From positions 125,107,001 through 125,171,000 of the forward strand of contig JASDFA010000003.1 in NCBI GenBank assembly GCA_035772735.1: a DNA stretch of 64,000 nucleotides. Direction: 5' to 3'. Below, in pieces: positions 1-9,425 of the stretch; position 1 is the first letter of the stretch, and every line of letters begins with the position of its first letter. Made by a program: the position numbers and the translations under genes. Below the pieces are notes generated by a model. It was not told the origin of the DNA. It searched no databases and was given only the letters and a program-made list of their open reading frames with translations. Source of the stretch: Datura wrightii. Its lineage: Eukaryota > Streptophyta > Magnoliopsida > Solanales > Solanaceae.

Positions 1-927
1 TGTCAATATGGCCATTGGTGTGATTGTCCAAAGGCATATTCCCCTCCCCCAAGCCCCTACTATGATCTTTTTGTTGTTTTTGCTGAATATAGGCATGTTG
101 AAAATGAGGACTTGGGACGCCAAGTTCAAATAGAGGACATGATGAAACAACTCCTGGAGCAATCAGAAGCAATGAAGGAGTCGGTGGCAGAATTGATAAT
201 TCAGCAAAAGGAGAATGCAGAGGTTGTAAGCAGGATGAGCGTCAAACTCACGGAGATGTGTGCTGAGGCTGAAGCTTATGATAATTCGTAGGTGACAGAT
301 TTAGCCGATATTCAAGAGGAACTACAAGAGGAATACAAGGGTGAATTCTTGGATGAAGCCCAACAATTAGAATCTCTTGAGTGTCCCCGTGATGGGCTCA
401 CACTTATGGAAAACCCATTCTTGGAAGAAGAGTTAGCGTATCCCCCAGTCGACTTTAATGGTGAGATAGATGTCGATGTCGAGAAGGTATATACAAGTAA
501 GGAGGTCAAGCAAAATGCAGTTTCAGAGTTGAGGTGTATTGGACCACACTCTACGCATTTTTCAACATTAAATTTGGTTGACAACATAGAAATAGAGTCT
601 TCCAAGTTTGTAGAGAAATGTCTAGAGGAGGACCAAGCACCATATATTTTGAAATTTGCTAACTCAAAAAGACAAAATGACTTCGCTTACTTAAGGACCA
701 ATAAATGCAAAAGGCAACATCTACTGTTTGGTCCTTACAATTTTTCACCACCACCCCTGGAGCATAAGAGGAAATTAGAGAAGAAATTAGGGGTGAGATT
801 CATATCCTCAAGGTGGAGGAAAAAGTGGGGAAACTTGGTACGTCGAGCCACGACGTTAAACCAGGCGCTGCACGGGAGGCAACCCGTGAAAAACATATTT
901 TTTCTTTTTTCTCTTTCTTTAGTGTAA
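1..927 (+). pseudogene. Retroelement ORF1 of element A, interrupted
   Basis: Frame +1 is open from the window edge to TAA at 925-927 apart from one in-frame TAG at 289-291, so the coding region begins before the window. The first residues, CQYGHWCDCPK, are cysteine-rich and slightly zinc-knuckle-like. A glutamine- and glutamate-rich probably coiled segment follows, then an acidic middle and a basic tail (KRKLEKKLGVRF, RWRKKW). I do not recognise a catalytic domain. It resembles hypothetical proteins found in Solanaceae retroelements (memory only). It is followed directly by the AGGCAA hairpin that in Tat/Athila elements lies after the polyprotein, so it is probably the last part of a gag-like or pol-derived ORF. 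The broken frame indicates an inactive copy. Confidence is good for retroelement origin and low for function. Confidence 0.6.
871..888 (+). other. Hairpin with AGGCAA loop after ORF1
   Basis: CACGGG (871-876) pairs perfectly with CCCGTG (883-888) around the loop AGGCAA. It overlaps the 3' end of ORF1. From memory, Tat/Athila elements carry a similar GGGAGGCAACCC core shortly after the integrase stop codon, with different outer stem bases. The role is unknown. Confidence 0.6.
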
Positions 928-1119
928 TTTTTTTTTATTTTATTTTATTTTATTTTTCTTGACTAGGTTTAGAATTGCATTTTAATTAGTAATTTTTATT
1001 TTTTAGTAGGGAAATCTATTAATTTAACCAATTTTTGTTTAGTGAGGTGATTTTCAGGTATACTGGAGGAAAAATACTTGGAATCGAGGAAACGAGGCGA
1101 GGCATGAAAGATAAAATTT

Positions 1120-1330
1120 GATGGTGAAACAGAGCACTGGCGCGTTGGCGCCGTGTCACGGAGGCAATGCTTCGCGTTGGCCTCCGTGACACGTTGAATG
1201 CAAATCTGGATTTTTCAAAATTCCAGTAAGCCAACGCGTTGGCTCCGTGTCACGGAGGAGGGGCTCCGCGTTACCCTCCGTGACATGTTGCCTTTATCCA
1301 GTGCCGGGTCACACCGGGTTTCCGGGTGAC
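1120..1330 (+). repeat. GC-rich palindromic repeat cluster inside element A
   Basis: Motifs such as GTGTCACGGAGG and CCTCCGTGACACGTTG alternate in both orientations, for example at 1154-1195 and 1236-1290, so arms can pair with one another. The block is far more GC- and CpG-rich than its surroundings. It lies just upstream of a TATA-like sequence at 1343. The same words recur at 5565-5795 in this element's LTR and at 56455-56560 in an unrelated gypsy LTR. Confidence 0.75.
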
Positions 1331-1486
1331 CCGCGTGTTTTCTTAATAAAAACCCCCGATTTCGCCCCTATTTTCCCCATTCCCTCTTCCCTCCGCGACC
1401 AAACACCCATTCCCCTACCCCCAAGCTCCGTGCCACGTTAATAGGCAAGGAAAACGTCAAGTTTTCGTCGACTCTTCAAATCCAAG
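1331..1486 (+). promoter_or_regulatory. Putative internal promoter and 5' exon for ORF2
   Basis: A TATA-like TTAATAAAAA at 1343-1352 follows the palindromic cluster. A pyrimidine-rich stretch (about 1365-1430) resembles a plant 5' leader, and the segment ends with CAAG before a consensus splice donor at 1487. Together these look like a promoter plus first non-coding exon driving ORF2 separately from the LTR. This is inferred from sequence signals only. Confidence 0.45.
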
Positions 1487-2193
1487 GTATGTTTTCATCG
1501 TCTATCTCAAATTTTTGGCGATTTTTGTCAATTTTGAGCATGTGAGGTGAGATATATCACCCTAGGTAGAAATTAAACATGATGTGAATTATTTTGTGAT
1601 TGATTATGTTCGGATTGTTGTAGTTGACGTTTGAACTTATCAATTGATTGAATAATTCAATTTTGATTGTCGAATTGTATTCTAGGGCTTGGGGTTGTTG
1701 AATTTTAACTTGGGTAACTTGATAGTTTGACGAAATTGATGCTGGGGTGTGTTTATTATTTGAGATAAGTCGTGGTAAATATGGTATAATTGTTGAAAGA
1801 CGACTAATTCTTGAATTTTTGTGGGAAATTGCGTAATATGTGAATTGGTTGAATTGCTTAGATTAGTTGTATATAAAATGTTTGTATTGTTGTTTCTATT
1901 TTGTTGTTGTTATTGTTGCTAAGTGCTATGGGTGAATAGCTGTCGATAGTAGGATTGGGTTAGCCGTATGAAGTCTGAGTAGTTCGCTAGCCGTTATGCT
2001 GTCGAATTTCTGTGAACGCACTAAGCAATATGTTTATAGTTGATTGTGTTTGGGGTGTAAATAGAGTTATCCTTGCTAAAATGTTGTAAATATTGTTAAA
2101 GACTAAGGGTGGGGTAAATTTTGTTTAACCCGACCTTAGCCGAAGCTAACAAGTTTTTAGCTTAACGTTGTGCTTGTTTGTGTAAATTGACAG
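1487..2193 (+). other. Putative 707-bp leader intron upstream of ORF2
   Basis: The donor CAAG/GTATGTTTTC starts at 1487 and the acceptor TTGACAG ends at 2193, six bases before the ORF2 ATG at 2199. The interval is T-rich, as plant introns are, and has no long ORF. Removing it would join a short leader directly to ORF2. It is not demonstrated; only splice consensus and base composition support it. Confidence 0.5.
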
Positions 2194-2198
2194 GTACA

Positions 2199-3419
2199 AT
2201 GGCCAGCCGACAAGATAAAGGCAAGGGTGCTTCAACCTCAGGCACCAGCAGAAAGAGAATGAGACTGGGCACGGCTGTCCCAGCTGCACCTGCTGTTCCA
2301 CGCGGTCAACACCGCCGATACGGAACACGATGGGTTACCGAGGAAGGGAAGAAGTGGTACGCAAAGCATAAGGAGAACAAATACTTCCCGGAGGAACATA
2401 TTGCAAGGGAACCACTTGCACAGGAGTTCCCTCGCATCGTATAGAGGATTGAGGCAGCTGGGCTCAGCTTTATCTTTCAGGAGCCCAAGGAGTGCAACCT
2501 TCACTTGGTCCGGGAATTCTACGCCAACTGGAACCCGGCCATCAGGAGCCATACTATTAAAATCAAAGGGCAGATTGTCACTCTGGAACCCCAGCAGTTT
2601 AATGCCATCGTGGGAGCGCGGGACACAGACGTCCACGTCCTCCGCCAGCTAAACATCACCCCACCGTACGCCGACATCAGACGTACGTTGTGTGGGGCTC
2701 GATCCACAGCCCGATGAAGTAGACACAAAGAGAGGGGTTACCACCAGACTCTGCCTTATTCGCAGATGAACAGGGAGGCCAGAATCTGGCTAAAAATTAT
2801 ATGTTCGTGTTTGATCCCGGGAGTTCATATGATAGACGTGACCCGGGACCGTGTCTGCTTGGTGTATGCCCTTATGAAAGGGCTTGAGATTAATGTGGGG
2901 GCGGTCATAATATCCGCCATGAAGAGAGCCAGACTACACCAGGGCCACAGATACGGGTTTGGCGGACTCATCACCACCTTCCTCCGAGGCCTCAACGTTG
3001 AGGAAGAAGCCTTGGATTACATTCCGCAGTTGGAGCGGAGGGCCCTCGATGTGACAAAGACCAAGGCCCCCGACACTACACACGGACCTGTGCTGACTCT
3101 GGGCGAGCGACATGCTCGTGACGACCAGTATATGGCCCGTATGTTCGGCATGCAGATGCTGCAGCTACGGATAGGTGGGAGACCAGCCACCGAGGATGAA
3201 TTATGGCAGTTGGAGCTGGACTACCCCTTTGGCGAGAATGCCAGAGCCTTATGTAAGGTGGGGCCAGCCTTCGTGGAGCCGACTGATGACGATGTCCCTA
3301 CTGATGAGGAGACACGTCGTGAGGACTCCGATGTGGAGTCCGATGACGACGATGGAGCTGATTCAGATATGGGCGACGAGGCCGCAGCACCGGATGAGGA
3401 AGTCGAATATTTCGACTGA
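2199..3419 (+). pseudogene. Element A ORF2, putative plant transposon protein (Transposase_32-like)
   Basis: One reading frame runs from ATG 2199 to TGA 3417-3419, about 406 codons, broken by TAG at 2442-2444 and TGA at 2715-2717. Both stops can arise by a single C-to-T type transition. The N-terminus (MASRQDKGKGASTSGTSRKR) is basic and low in complexity. The middle contains a stretch beginning LSFIFQEPKECNLHLVREFY and continuing through NREARIWLKII, which matches my recollection of the Transposase_32 'putative plant transposon protein' family (PF20167). The C-terminus is strongly acidic (DDDDGADSDMGDE). Despite the family name, no transposase activity is established. It lies between ORF1 and the 3' LTR, the place an env-like ORF occupies in Athila elements, and it is preceded by a putative intron. 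Confidence 0.65.
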
Positions 3420-5326
3420 GCAGGGAGTTCCACCACCCATATGTTGTGCTTTGTATTGTTGTGAACACTAGGGACAGTGTTCGATTTAAGTGTGGGGTGG
3501 GGAGTAGTTGGGTGCTGGGTCATAGGCTCTAAATTTGCTGTATAATTTTTCCTTGACGTTTATGTATGTCTGTGCTTTCCCTGTTGTTGTGAACTGATTT
3601 GTGATTTATGTGTATATATTTGTTTGTGGCTAATGATGTGTGCTTTTGAAAGTTATGGTTGCCTTTGTAAATATTTTGTAAATTTTGTAAATATTTTTTT
3701 TTCTTTATCGATATGATCGATATTTTTCAAAATTTTTGCGAAAAGATTTTGCACTTATCAAAATATTTTGTAAATATTTTCTATCGAAATAATCGATGTG
3801 TTGCAAAAATTTTTGAAGTTTTATTTTTGGGTTTCTCGGAGTTTGTTTTCGGTTCTTTTACCGAGAATAGTCCCATTGAACCGATGTCATAGTTAGTGAC
3901 CGTTCCCTATGATGGATGGATGACGACCGTCTTAAGGGAAATGTAGTCGATAGGAGTAGATGTTTTGTTTTTAGTTTCTTTGGTGGATTGCATCAATAAA
4001 CTGTAGTTGCTTATGGTTGCTAAAATTTCGTTGCGTGTTGTAATTGATGTTCAAAATGTGAAAATGATTCGTTTGAAAGCATGCAATTTTGTAAATATGT
4101 TGAGTTACCTAGGCTATAGAATTTGGTTCATTATGATTGAGGCTTAATCTTGAATTCATGTAATTGACTAATTAAAGAGTCTGTGAATGCATCTTGATTC
4201 GAGCATGTGCATGAAGTGTGAGTGAGGTTTTGCTATTCCATGTCATTGTGAATTGTCTAGAACTTGTCTGGCGTGTATACAAAACGAAATGAAGGAGGTG
4301 TAGTGTCGGAAAGGATGTAGGCATTTCTTTGTTTTAACCGTTAGTTTCCATTTTTTTCTTGTCAAATTCTACCTTTTTATATGTTGTATACCCTAGTCAG
4401 CCCGTTGAGCCTTTAGCCGATTTCTTTCTTTTGTCCAGAATTGTATGAATTAAGCTTTATTCCTTCTTTTCATTAGCCTTAAAGTCTATAAGAAGCTCTT
4501 AAGCGCTTACAAAGAACAGAAAATGTTTCCCAAAGTGTTAAAGAGTGAAAAGAGTGAAAAGAAAAGAAAAGCAAAGTGAGGAAAGAAAAGATGATGTTGA
4601 AGAGGCACTAGTTGTAATTAAATGATAGTGAGGGTACATGAAAACCCTCTGTTTTGTGTCAAGTGTGCCTAATAAAATGGGTTGTATGAAAGTAAACCAG
4701 CATGAATGGGAGAAAAAGAGAAAAGAGAGGAACAATGTCCATGAGTCGATGGGAATGAGTTGAAAAGGCGCTTAAGGATGCTAGCGACTATTATTGGCTA
4801 ATCCAATATATATATACTAGATCCATAGCCCAGTTACAACCCATTAAAAGTCCTATTTGATCCTACATTGCATTTCTTTATATTAGTGGAGTAATACACT
4901 AAGGGCAAGCCTATGGGTCATGACATGATGCATGTGAATTCTTTTGGGAGAGAGAGTGAAATTAATTTTTATATGCCCCTACTTGCATGTTTGTGTGCTG
5001 CACGAACATAAAAGGGGAAGTTTCTCTCGAGTTGTGAGGGTACATGCTTGATGAAAGATTGATTTTCGTGTCGGATTTCTTGATTAGTTGATTTGCATGA
5101 GTTTGCCGATATCAAGAATCAATTCTTAAAAGTTTAGGAAGCCTCGATGTATTAAGGTCATTGTCTTGTACGACCAAGCATGTTTTCTTGATGATTTGCA
5201 AGAATTGAATAATCGGTATGACCGTAGCGTAAAATGTTGCACCATAGGGACGAAGGTTGGGATGTAATTTGCATGAGTTGTGTATGTGTTGTTCGAGGAC
5301 GAACAAGGATTTAAGTGTGGGGTAAG
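3420..5326 (+). other. Non-coding 3' region of element A, with two polypurine-like tracts
   Basis: No supported ORF. A 16-base word GATTTAAGTGTGGGGT occurs at 3483-3498, about 65 bases after the ORF2 stop, and again at 5308-5323 immediately before the LTR. The second copy is the expected polypurine tract that primes plus-strand DNA. The rest is T-rich, with ATCGAT/TTTTGTAAATATTTT-type repeats at 3670-3810. Confidence 0.6.
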
Positions 5327-6768
5327 TGATCTTGGGCAGATTTATATGCCCAAGTGATACTCAAACGTATCATTTTTACCTTGTTTGTTGTGCAATGTGT
5401 ATATAATATCATGTATTTGGTAATAAAATGCGAATTTATACTAACCAACATGATTAGCATTTGTTTTGCAGGATAATGTGATTTTTGCGTGTTGAACTAT
5501 GCCGGAGTTGGACTTAGATACGAGCGTGGAAAAGACCTTGGATGACACATTTTACACTGGCTCTGCGATGGAGCCGTGCCACGCTGCCATCGCGGTAGTA
5601 CACTGCCTGGGCAGGAATTAATTAGGCAATTTCCAGTGTGCCTGCGCGTCAGTTTCGTGGCACGGAGATAGGCCTCCGCGATGGCCTCCGTGCCACGTTG
5701 AGGCCAATTATCCGGACCCTGCAATTTCCAGAGAGGGTCCGCATCCACGCCGTGTCATGGAGGCAGTGCTCCGTGTTGGCCTCCGTGACACGTTGCTTGT
5801 TATTCCGGAAAAAATTTCCCACTAGTATAAATAGCACACTTAGGTTTATTTTTAATCAGTTTTTAGTTTTTAGACTGAGTTCAGAAGTGGAGAGCAGGAA
5901 CGTGGGTTTGTGGCAGTTGAAGAATAGAAAAGCTAAGAGTTTTCTTCTCTTCCTTTCTTCTTTCCTTCAATTGTATGCATGATTTACACTCATTTTAGGA
6001 TGATTAATCCAAGAATGAGTGGCTAATTCCCTTCTTTGCTGAGGTTTTGAACTTGTGTAATGAATTTTGGTGATAATTGATATGGTTTCTTCTTCTTCTT
6101 GCATGTTGTTCTATTAATTCTTGTGCTTACTACATTATTGATTGGCCACCATTAATGTATATCTAAAAAGTCCAATTTCACTCGAGAGAGCACGAAATTG
6201 GAAAGTTGTGAATTAATAGGGTATTGTTCTTAACTTGATTTGGGAAAATTGGGTTTTGATGTGCTTTCTTGATAGAAATATACTTGAAAGCCGTATTAGT
6301 CAATTTAGGAACCGGAATTGTAGTGCTAGGTCATAAATTGCATTTGATCACAGAAATGTAGACGGATGGTTTATGATTCTAAAGTGAAATTAAATACGAA
6401 AGTTTTAATTTCTAGGCAAACGTTCTTGGCTAGCAACATGAAGAAGAGGATGACCAAATTATCATGATTATCAAGTTCATTACTCGTTCTTAACCTTGGC
6501 ATGTGCATATCCATTGTCTAAATTCAAAAGTAAATAGTTGTTACTAATTGTAGTATATAAATAGTTTAGAAACAAAAACTCACTCAACTCTTGGTTGGAT
6601 TGTTGTTAACATAGTTAGGAATAGAATAGAGGTATAGTAAACTAGGCAGTTTTACATATCTAGAGCAGCCTCCTTGGATCGATACTTGGCTACTTAGCCA
6701 CTTTATTACTTGTTTGACCACGTGCACTTGCGTGTCGGTTGATAATATTTAATACTAACCGAATCAGC
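5327..6768 (+). mobile_element. 3' LTR of element A (Tat/Athila-like)
   Basis: It begins TGATCTTGGG directly after the polypurine tract. It contains a GC-rich palindromic cluster (5565-5795), a TATA box TATAAATAG at 5826-5834, and a 3' part ending near CCACGTGCACTTGCGTG (6720-6738), which resembles the end of other Tat-type LTRs. The exact right end is uncertain, between about 6735 and 6768, because the left flank and its TSD lie outside the window. The 5' LTR is also outside. Confidence 0.6.
5565..5795 (+). repeat. Palindromic repeat cluster upstream of the LTR A TATA box
   Basis: Inverted words GTGCCACG, CGCGATGG, CCTCCGTG and CACGGAG alternate over about 230 bp. The cluster ends about 30 bp before TATAAATAG at 5826. 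It shares words with the internal cluster at 1120-1330. Confidence 0.7.
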
Positions 6769-7140
6769 ACCGAACAGTGCCTGCTTGCGCGATCTCACGA
6801 AAATGTGAATATCTCGCTACTCTGAAGTCGTATTGACTTACAATTTAATGTGTTATAAATTAGACTAATAGATCTTTAATTTGATATGTTGTAGGTCCCC
6901 TAAATCCTTATATATTGGGAGACAAGATTTGAGACATTTGACCCAAATTTCAAAATTTTCAAGAAAGAAATTTGCGATAACTTTTGCTGAATTTCGTTCT
7001 ACAACTTGATCGACGTCCAATCTTAAATACGATAATGAGTGACTCAAATATCTCATAACACTTTGTTATTAACCTATTAAGTATTATTAGTCCTATCCCA
7101 AAAGTAAGGATTTATTTCTCAAATTATACGGGGCATAACA
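6769..7140 (-). mobile_element. Right end of a gypsy (Tekay-type) LTR, K
   Basis: The segment aligns by eye with the right end of LTR M (about 25960-26330): shared GTGCCTGCTTG, GCGAATATCTC, GAAGT and the terminal ATTATACGGGGCATAACA against ATTATATGGGGTGTTACA. The LTR edge is at 7140. The left part is replaced by element A, so A probably inserted into K. No polypurine tract follows, so this edge is the outer boundary of a minus-strand element or solo LTR. Confidence 0.6.
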
Positions 7141-8190
7141 ATATCCCATTCTTAACAACGAAATCTCAGTTGAACCCATGGCCCAAATATCATTGAACCT
7201 ATTCTATACTTACTTTTAACCCTATTGGTTCCCTCTCTCGAGTTCAACCCAGAGCTAACAGATAATATTCGAATAAGAAATGAAAATAAGTAAGTATAAA
7301 CAATCTTGAATGAAGAATCAAAATCTAGCATAAAAGAATTTTCAAACTACAACCATTAGCTATGGACAAAACCCTAAAATAGGAGTTTTACCACTCATGT
7401 TAAGGTGGAAAACCAAAGACATAATCATCATCTGAAATAGAAATGATAAAGAAAAGAAGAAAAACTTAAGTAATGAACTTCTTGTCTTTCCTCCCAAAAG
7501 TTGTGTACAATGATCAATATGATTATGTAAGATATTTAACAAATGACCTAGATGTTATATTTATAAGTAAATCCTCAAATGACACTTTTTTCCTCAAGTA
7601 ATTAGCTTTAAAATCAGCAAAATTTATGTCGGAATAGGCCTGGCGCGTTGTGCCACTCAATGCACCAGGTTTGGCTTGAATTTCCTCCGAAGTTTTTCTT
7701 TGAGCACCCCACGCCAGCCAATGCACCAAGGTGTTAGTTAAATTTCTGAGCCTCTGGACCTTTATGGCATACCACACACTCAAAGCATCAGAGTGTTGAA
7801 AAAATTTTCTAAGTTTGGAATGCTCCTGGCGCGCCATGCCACTTATCTCGCCAAGGTGTTGATCAAATTTTCTTCTGAAGTTAAGGACCTAGCACGCCAC
7901 GCCACCTATAGCACCAACTTTATTGCAGAGTTCTCTGAAATATAGAGGTTGGTACGCAACGCCAGCTTTCTCACCAGGCCAATTTTTGCGAACTCTTCTT
8001 TCTTTATACCTTGGGTCATTTTTGAGTTCTTTTTCCTTGGTTTCCTACCCAAAATATCTTTAAAAAAATTGTTAGCTCATAAGACACACATAAACATGAA
8101 TTCATGCATTTCATAAGAATTATGAACTCAAAATAAGGCAATATATAGGCAAAAACATGGAAAATAGGCATAAGAATATGCCTAACATCA
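7141..8190 (-). mobile_element. Tat/Athila-type LTR H1, partial
   Basis: 7141-7410 aligns with 29490-29777 (shared AACAACGAAATC, GTTCAACC, GAGCTAACAGATAATATTC and CATGTT.AAG). The minus-strand LTR start TGATGTTAGGCAT lies at 8190, and TATAAATA at 7558-7565 reads on the minus strand. A palindromic cluster of GCGCGCCATGCCAC-like words (7635-7970) lies upstream of that TATA box in the sense direction. The LTR is cut on the left by LTR K. Confidence 0.65.
7635..7970 (-). repeat. Palindromic repeat cluster of LTR H1
   Basis: Imperfect copies of CCTGGCGCGCCATGCCAC occur at about 7640, 7707, 7826, 7890 and 7950, spaced 60-120 bp and each followed by a CACCAA/CACCAGG word. The sense TATA box lies about 70 bp downstream at 7565-7558. 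Confidence 0.6.
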
Positions 8191-8892
8191 AGACCACTCC
8201 CAACTCTCATACCACAGTACTGCTATCTCCTGTAATTTAAATGTTGCCAACTTCACAGCCTCAACTGAAGTGGCATGCAAAACCTTAAAGATACAACAGG
8301 TGAATAAAAAAATCTTGGGGGTCCTCATCCACACTCGTTTTAGAGAACTCTAGAGGATTTAATGTTATTCCCAAGTCTTGGAATACCCTGGCCTTTCTCC
8401 AAACCATACACCTTCTGGTGCTCCAACTCCCTCATGTCTTAATACTATCCTTCTCAAAATTGTACTGCAACCCTCAAATCCTAATCTGCAGTGACTATAA
8501 GCAGCTTTAGAGGTTCTGTAGCCTCGAAACATCCCCAGCACTTAGACATCCCTTGTTGGGGGTACAGGTGCATGAACTAGGGTAGTGGCCTCGTCTTAAG
8601 CCTTAGAAGGATCTGTTCTCCACATGTTATACTTTGTTGGTACCTTCACTTACTGTTATATCTAGCTGTTGACCAGCTATTATCCTGTATGTCACAGGCA
8701 TTCTCTGCATAAAGTAACAAACCTAAACCTGACCTGACTCCTATAACTCCAAACTTACAACATGATTTCGATCAAAAAGAAGGATAACAACCCTAGATGT
8801 CCTGTAGCCTCCTATCATAGGTATGTTGTGCCAATGCACATATAAACAAGACTCTACTAGACAAGGTTCATGGACTCACTAGGACACAACCT
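8191..8892 (-). pseudogene. Tekay gag fragment and leader (element G)
   Basis: On the minus strand, 8370-8191 encodes in pieces SVDEDPQDFFIHLL and AVLWYESWE, matching the conserved gag core of Tekay/Del gypsy elements (typically VDEDPQDFLD and LWYDxWE). Frameshifts separate the blocks, and the gag is cut at 8191 by LTR H1. From about 8400 to 8892 the sequence is decayed N-terminal gag plus a leader that contains AAGACTCTACTAGAC, shared with the leaders of B, D and E. The element is dead. Confidence 0.6.
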
Positions 8893-8908
8893 ACTCTGAT
8901 ATCAAATT
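8893..8908 (-). promoter_or_regulatory. Primer-binding site of element G (degenerate)
   Basis: CTCTGATATCAAATT on the plus strand is a mutated reverse complement of the TTGGTATCAGAGC primer-binding site, which is complementary to the 3' end of initiator tRNA-Met. It abuts the LTR start TGTCATACCCC at 8909. Confidence 0.65.
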
Positions 8909-9425
8909 TGTCATACCCCAAATTCAGGGAGGCATGACCAGCACTCAATGTCAAACTTGACCGAGATAATAATCTACCCACGATAAGACAGAGATAACGA
9001 GGCATTAGCATCACCATGATACAAATCAGCTAAATAACAATAATAGTAGTAAAGGAAATGGCTCACAGGCCAATAATATAAATAAAGGCCAACAAGGCCA
9101 CACCTGTACAGAGAGCTATACAAAAACCAATAAGTCTTACAACCAACCACAACCCAATAGGATAAGTTTACAAGCCTCTATAGAGTTTAACAGGTCAAAA
9201 AATGATCGGGATAGGACCCCTACCTATCTAATATGTACCCAAAAACAAAACACATCAAAGGAGTAACTCTAGACAAGTTGGAGCTTACGAACAGTTAGGA
9301 ACTTAGCTCAGCAATGAGGGTCTCTATCTGCTTGATGGTCAATACCTGCAAGCATGAATGCAGCGCCTAGACTGGGGCGTCAGTACAGAAATGTACCGAG
9401 TATGTAAGGTGACAGAAAGGGAAGA
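8909..9425 (-). mobile_element. Truncated 5' LTR of element G
   Basis: It starts TGTCATACCCC and holds the conserved GATCGGGATAGGACCCC block (about 9200) and the paired-hairpin block GCAGCGCC ... GGGGCGTCAGTAC (9372-9405). Similarity to other LTRs stops near 9425, after TATGTAAGG. The U3 half is missing and AT-rich DNA follows. Confidence 0.65.
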
